IMG/VR virus record: IMGVR_UViG_3300017746_000060
Coordinates: 1-34,345 of that record
Length of the DNA stretch: 34,345 nt
Strand: one strand, 5' to 3'
Source of the DNA: a virus
The position numbers were made by a program, and so were the translations under genes. A model generated the notes under the pieces. That model saw only the letters and a program-made list of their open reading frames with translations. It had not been told where the DNA came from and ran no database searches. The stretch's first letter is position 1; every line of letters begins with the position of its first letter. Positions 34,317-34,345 of the stretch are shown piece after piece.

Positions 34317-34345
34317 ATGAGTAAATTTAATGTAAACGAAGTAAG
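34317..34345 (+). CDS. Start of a rightward gene (cut by window edge)
   Basis: Only the first nine or so codons are present (MSKFNVNEV). The frame opens with ATG after an A/T-rich leader, in the style of the other genes here, and it would be divergent from the S1-like gene. Product cannot be told. Confidence 0.4.

Overview
This window looks like part of the genome of a T4-type tailed phage (myovirus) whose host is a member of the Bacteroidota, probably a marine flavobacterium. The T4-type call rests on recognisable DNA primase (gp61-like, cut by the left edge), single-stranded DNA-binding protein (gp32-like), gp25-, gp6- and gp13-like structural proteins and a tail-tube-fold protein. The host call is inference. 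It rests on AT-rich DNA, start codons almost without Shine-Dalgarno sequences, and BACON, SprB-like and GCTDPxAxNY modules in the large virion proteins, which are typical of Bacteroidota surface proteins.

All genes but one read right to left, in tight order with 1-base overlaps or gaps of a few bases. From the right edge: a short divergent gene begins on the + strand at 34317. An S1-like multi-OB-fold RNA-binding protein (32818-34107) and an amidoligase-like enzyme with a beta-helix-like tail (31451-32764) come next. Then follow the neck and baseplate genes: gp13-like, gp25-like, gp6-like, a small basic protein, and a gp7/tail-protein-I-like protein. After these come a short fibre-like protein and two large unrecognised structural proteins (645 and 1218 aa). 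A small promoter-like gap precedes a giant 3074-aa protein with adhesin-type domains and an 863-aa collagen/BACON/SprB mosaic. Next are a spanin-like membrane protein, an unrecognised 695-aa structural protein, a tail-tube-fold protein, and a 122-aa protein with a T4-style capsid-targeting sequence. A RuvC-like resolvase, a structured gap, two small proteins, gp32 and primase complete the window.

The genes suggest three roles: DNA replication and recombination (primase, gp32, RuvC-like), assembly of neck, tail, baseplate and host-recognition structures, and host takeover or lysis (S1-like, capsid-targeted internal protein, spanin-like protein). Four of the larger gaps carry a box resembling GATATATAATA-A/T-G upstream of a start codon. 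In two cases it lies exactly 25 bases from the ATG. It is a candidate phage promoter that would divide the region into four transcription units.

The most unusual items are the S1-like protein in a phage of a host group that initiates translation largely without Shine-Dalgarno pairing, the amidoligase/beta-helix fusion inside a structural operon, the glycine-zipper protein that appears to be packaged into the head, and a free-standing copy of a domain also found at the tip of the 863-aa adhesin. No tRNA, CRISPR array, insertion sequence or integrase was seen. No stretch over 300 bases lacks a gene; the two longest gaps are 2464-2713 and 34108-34316.
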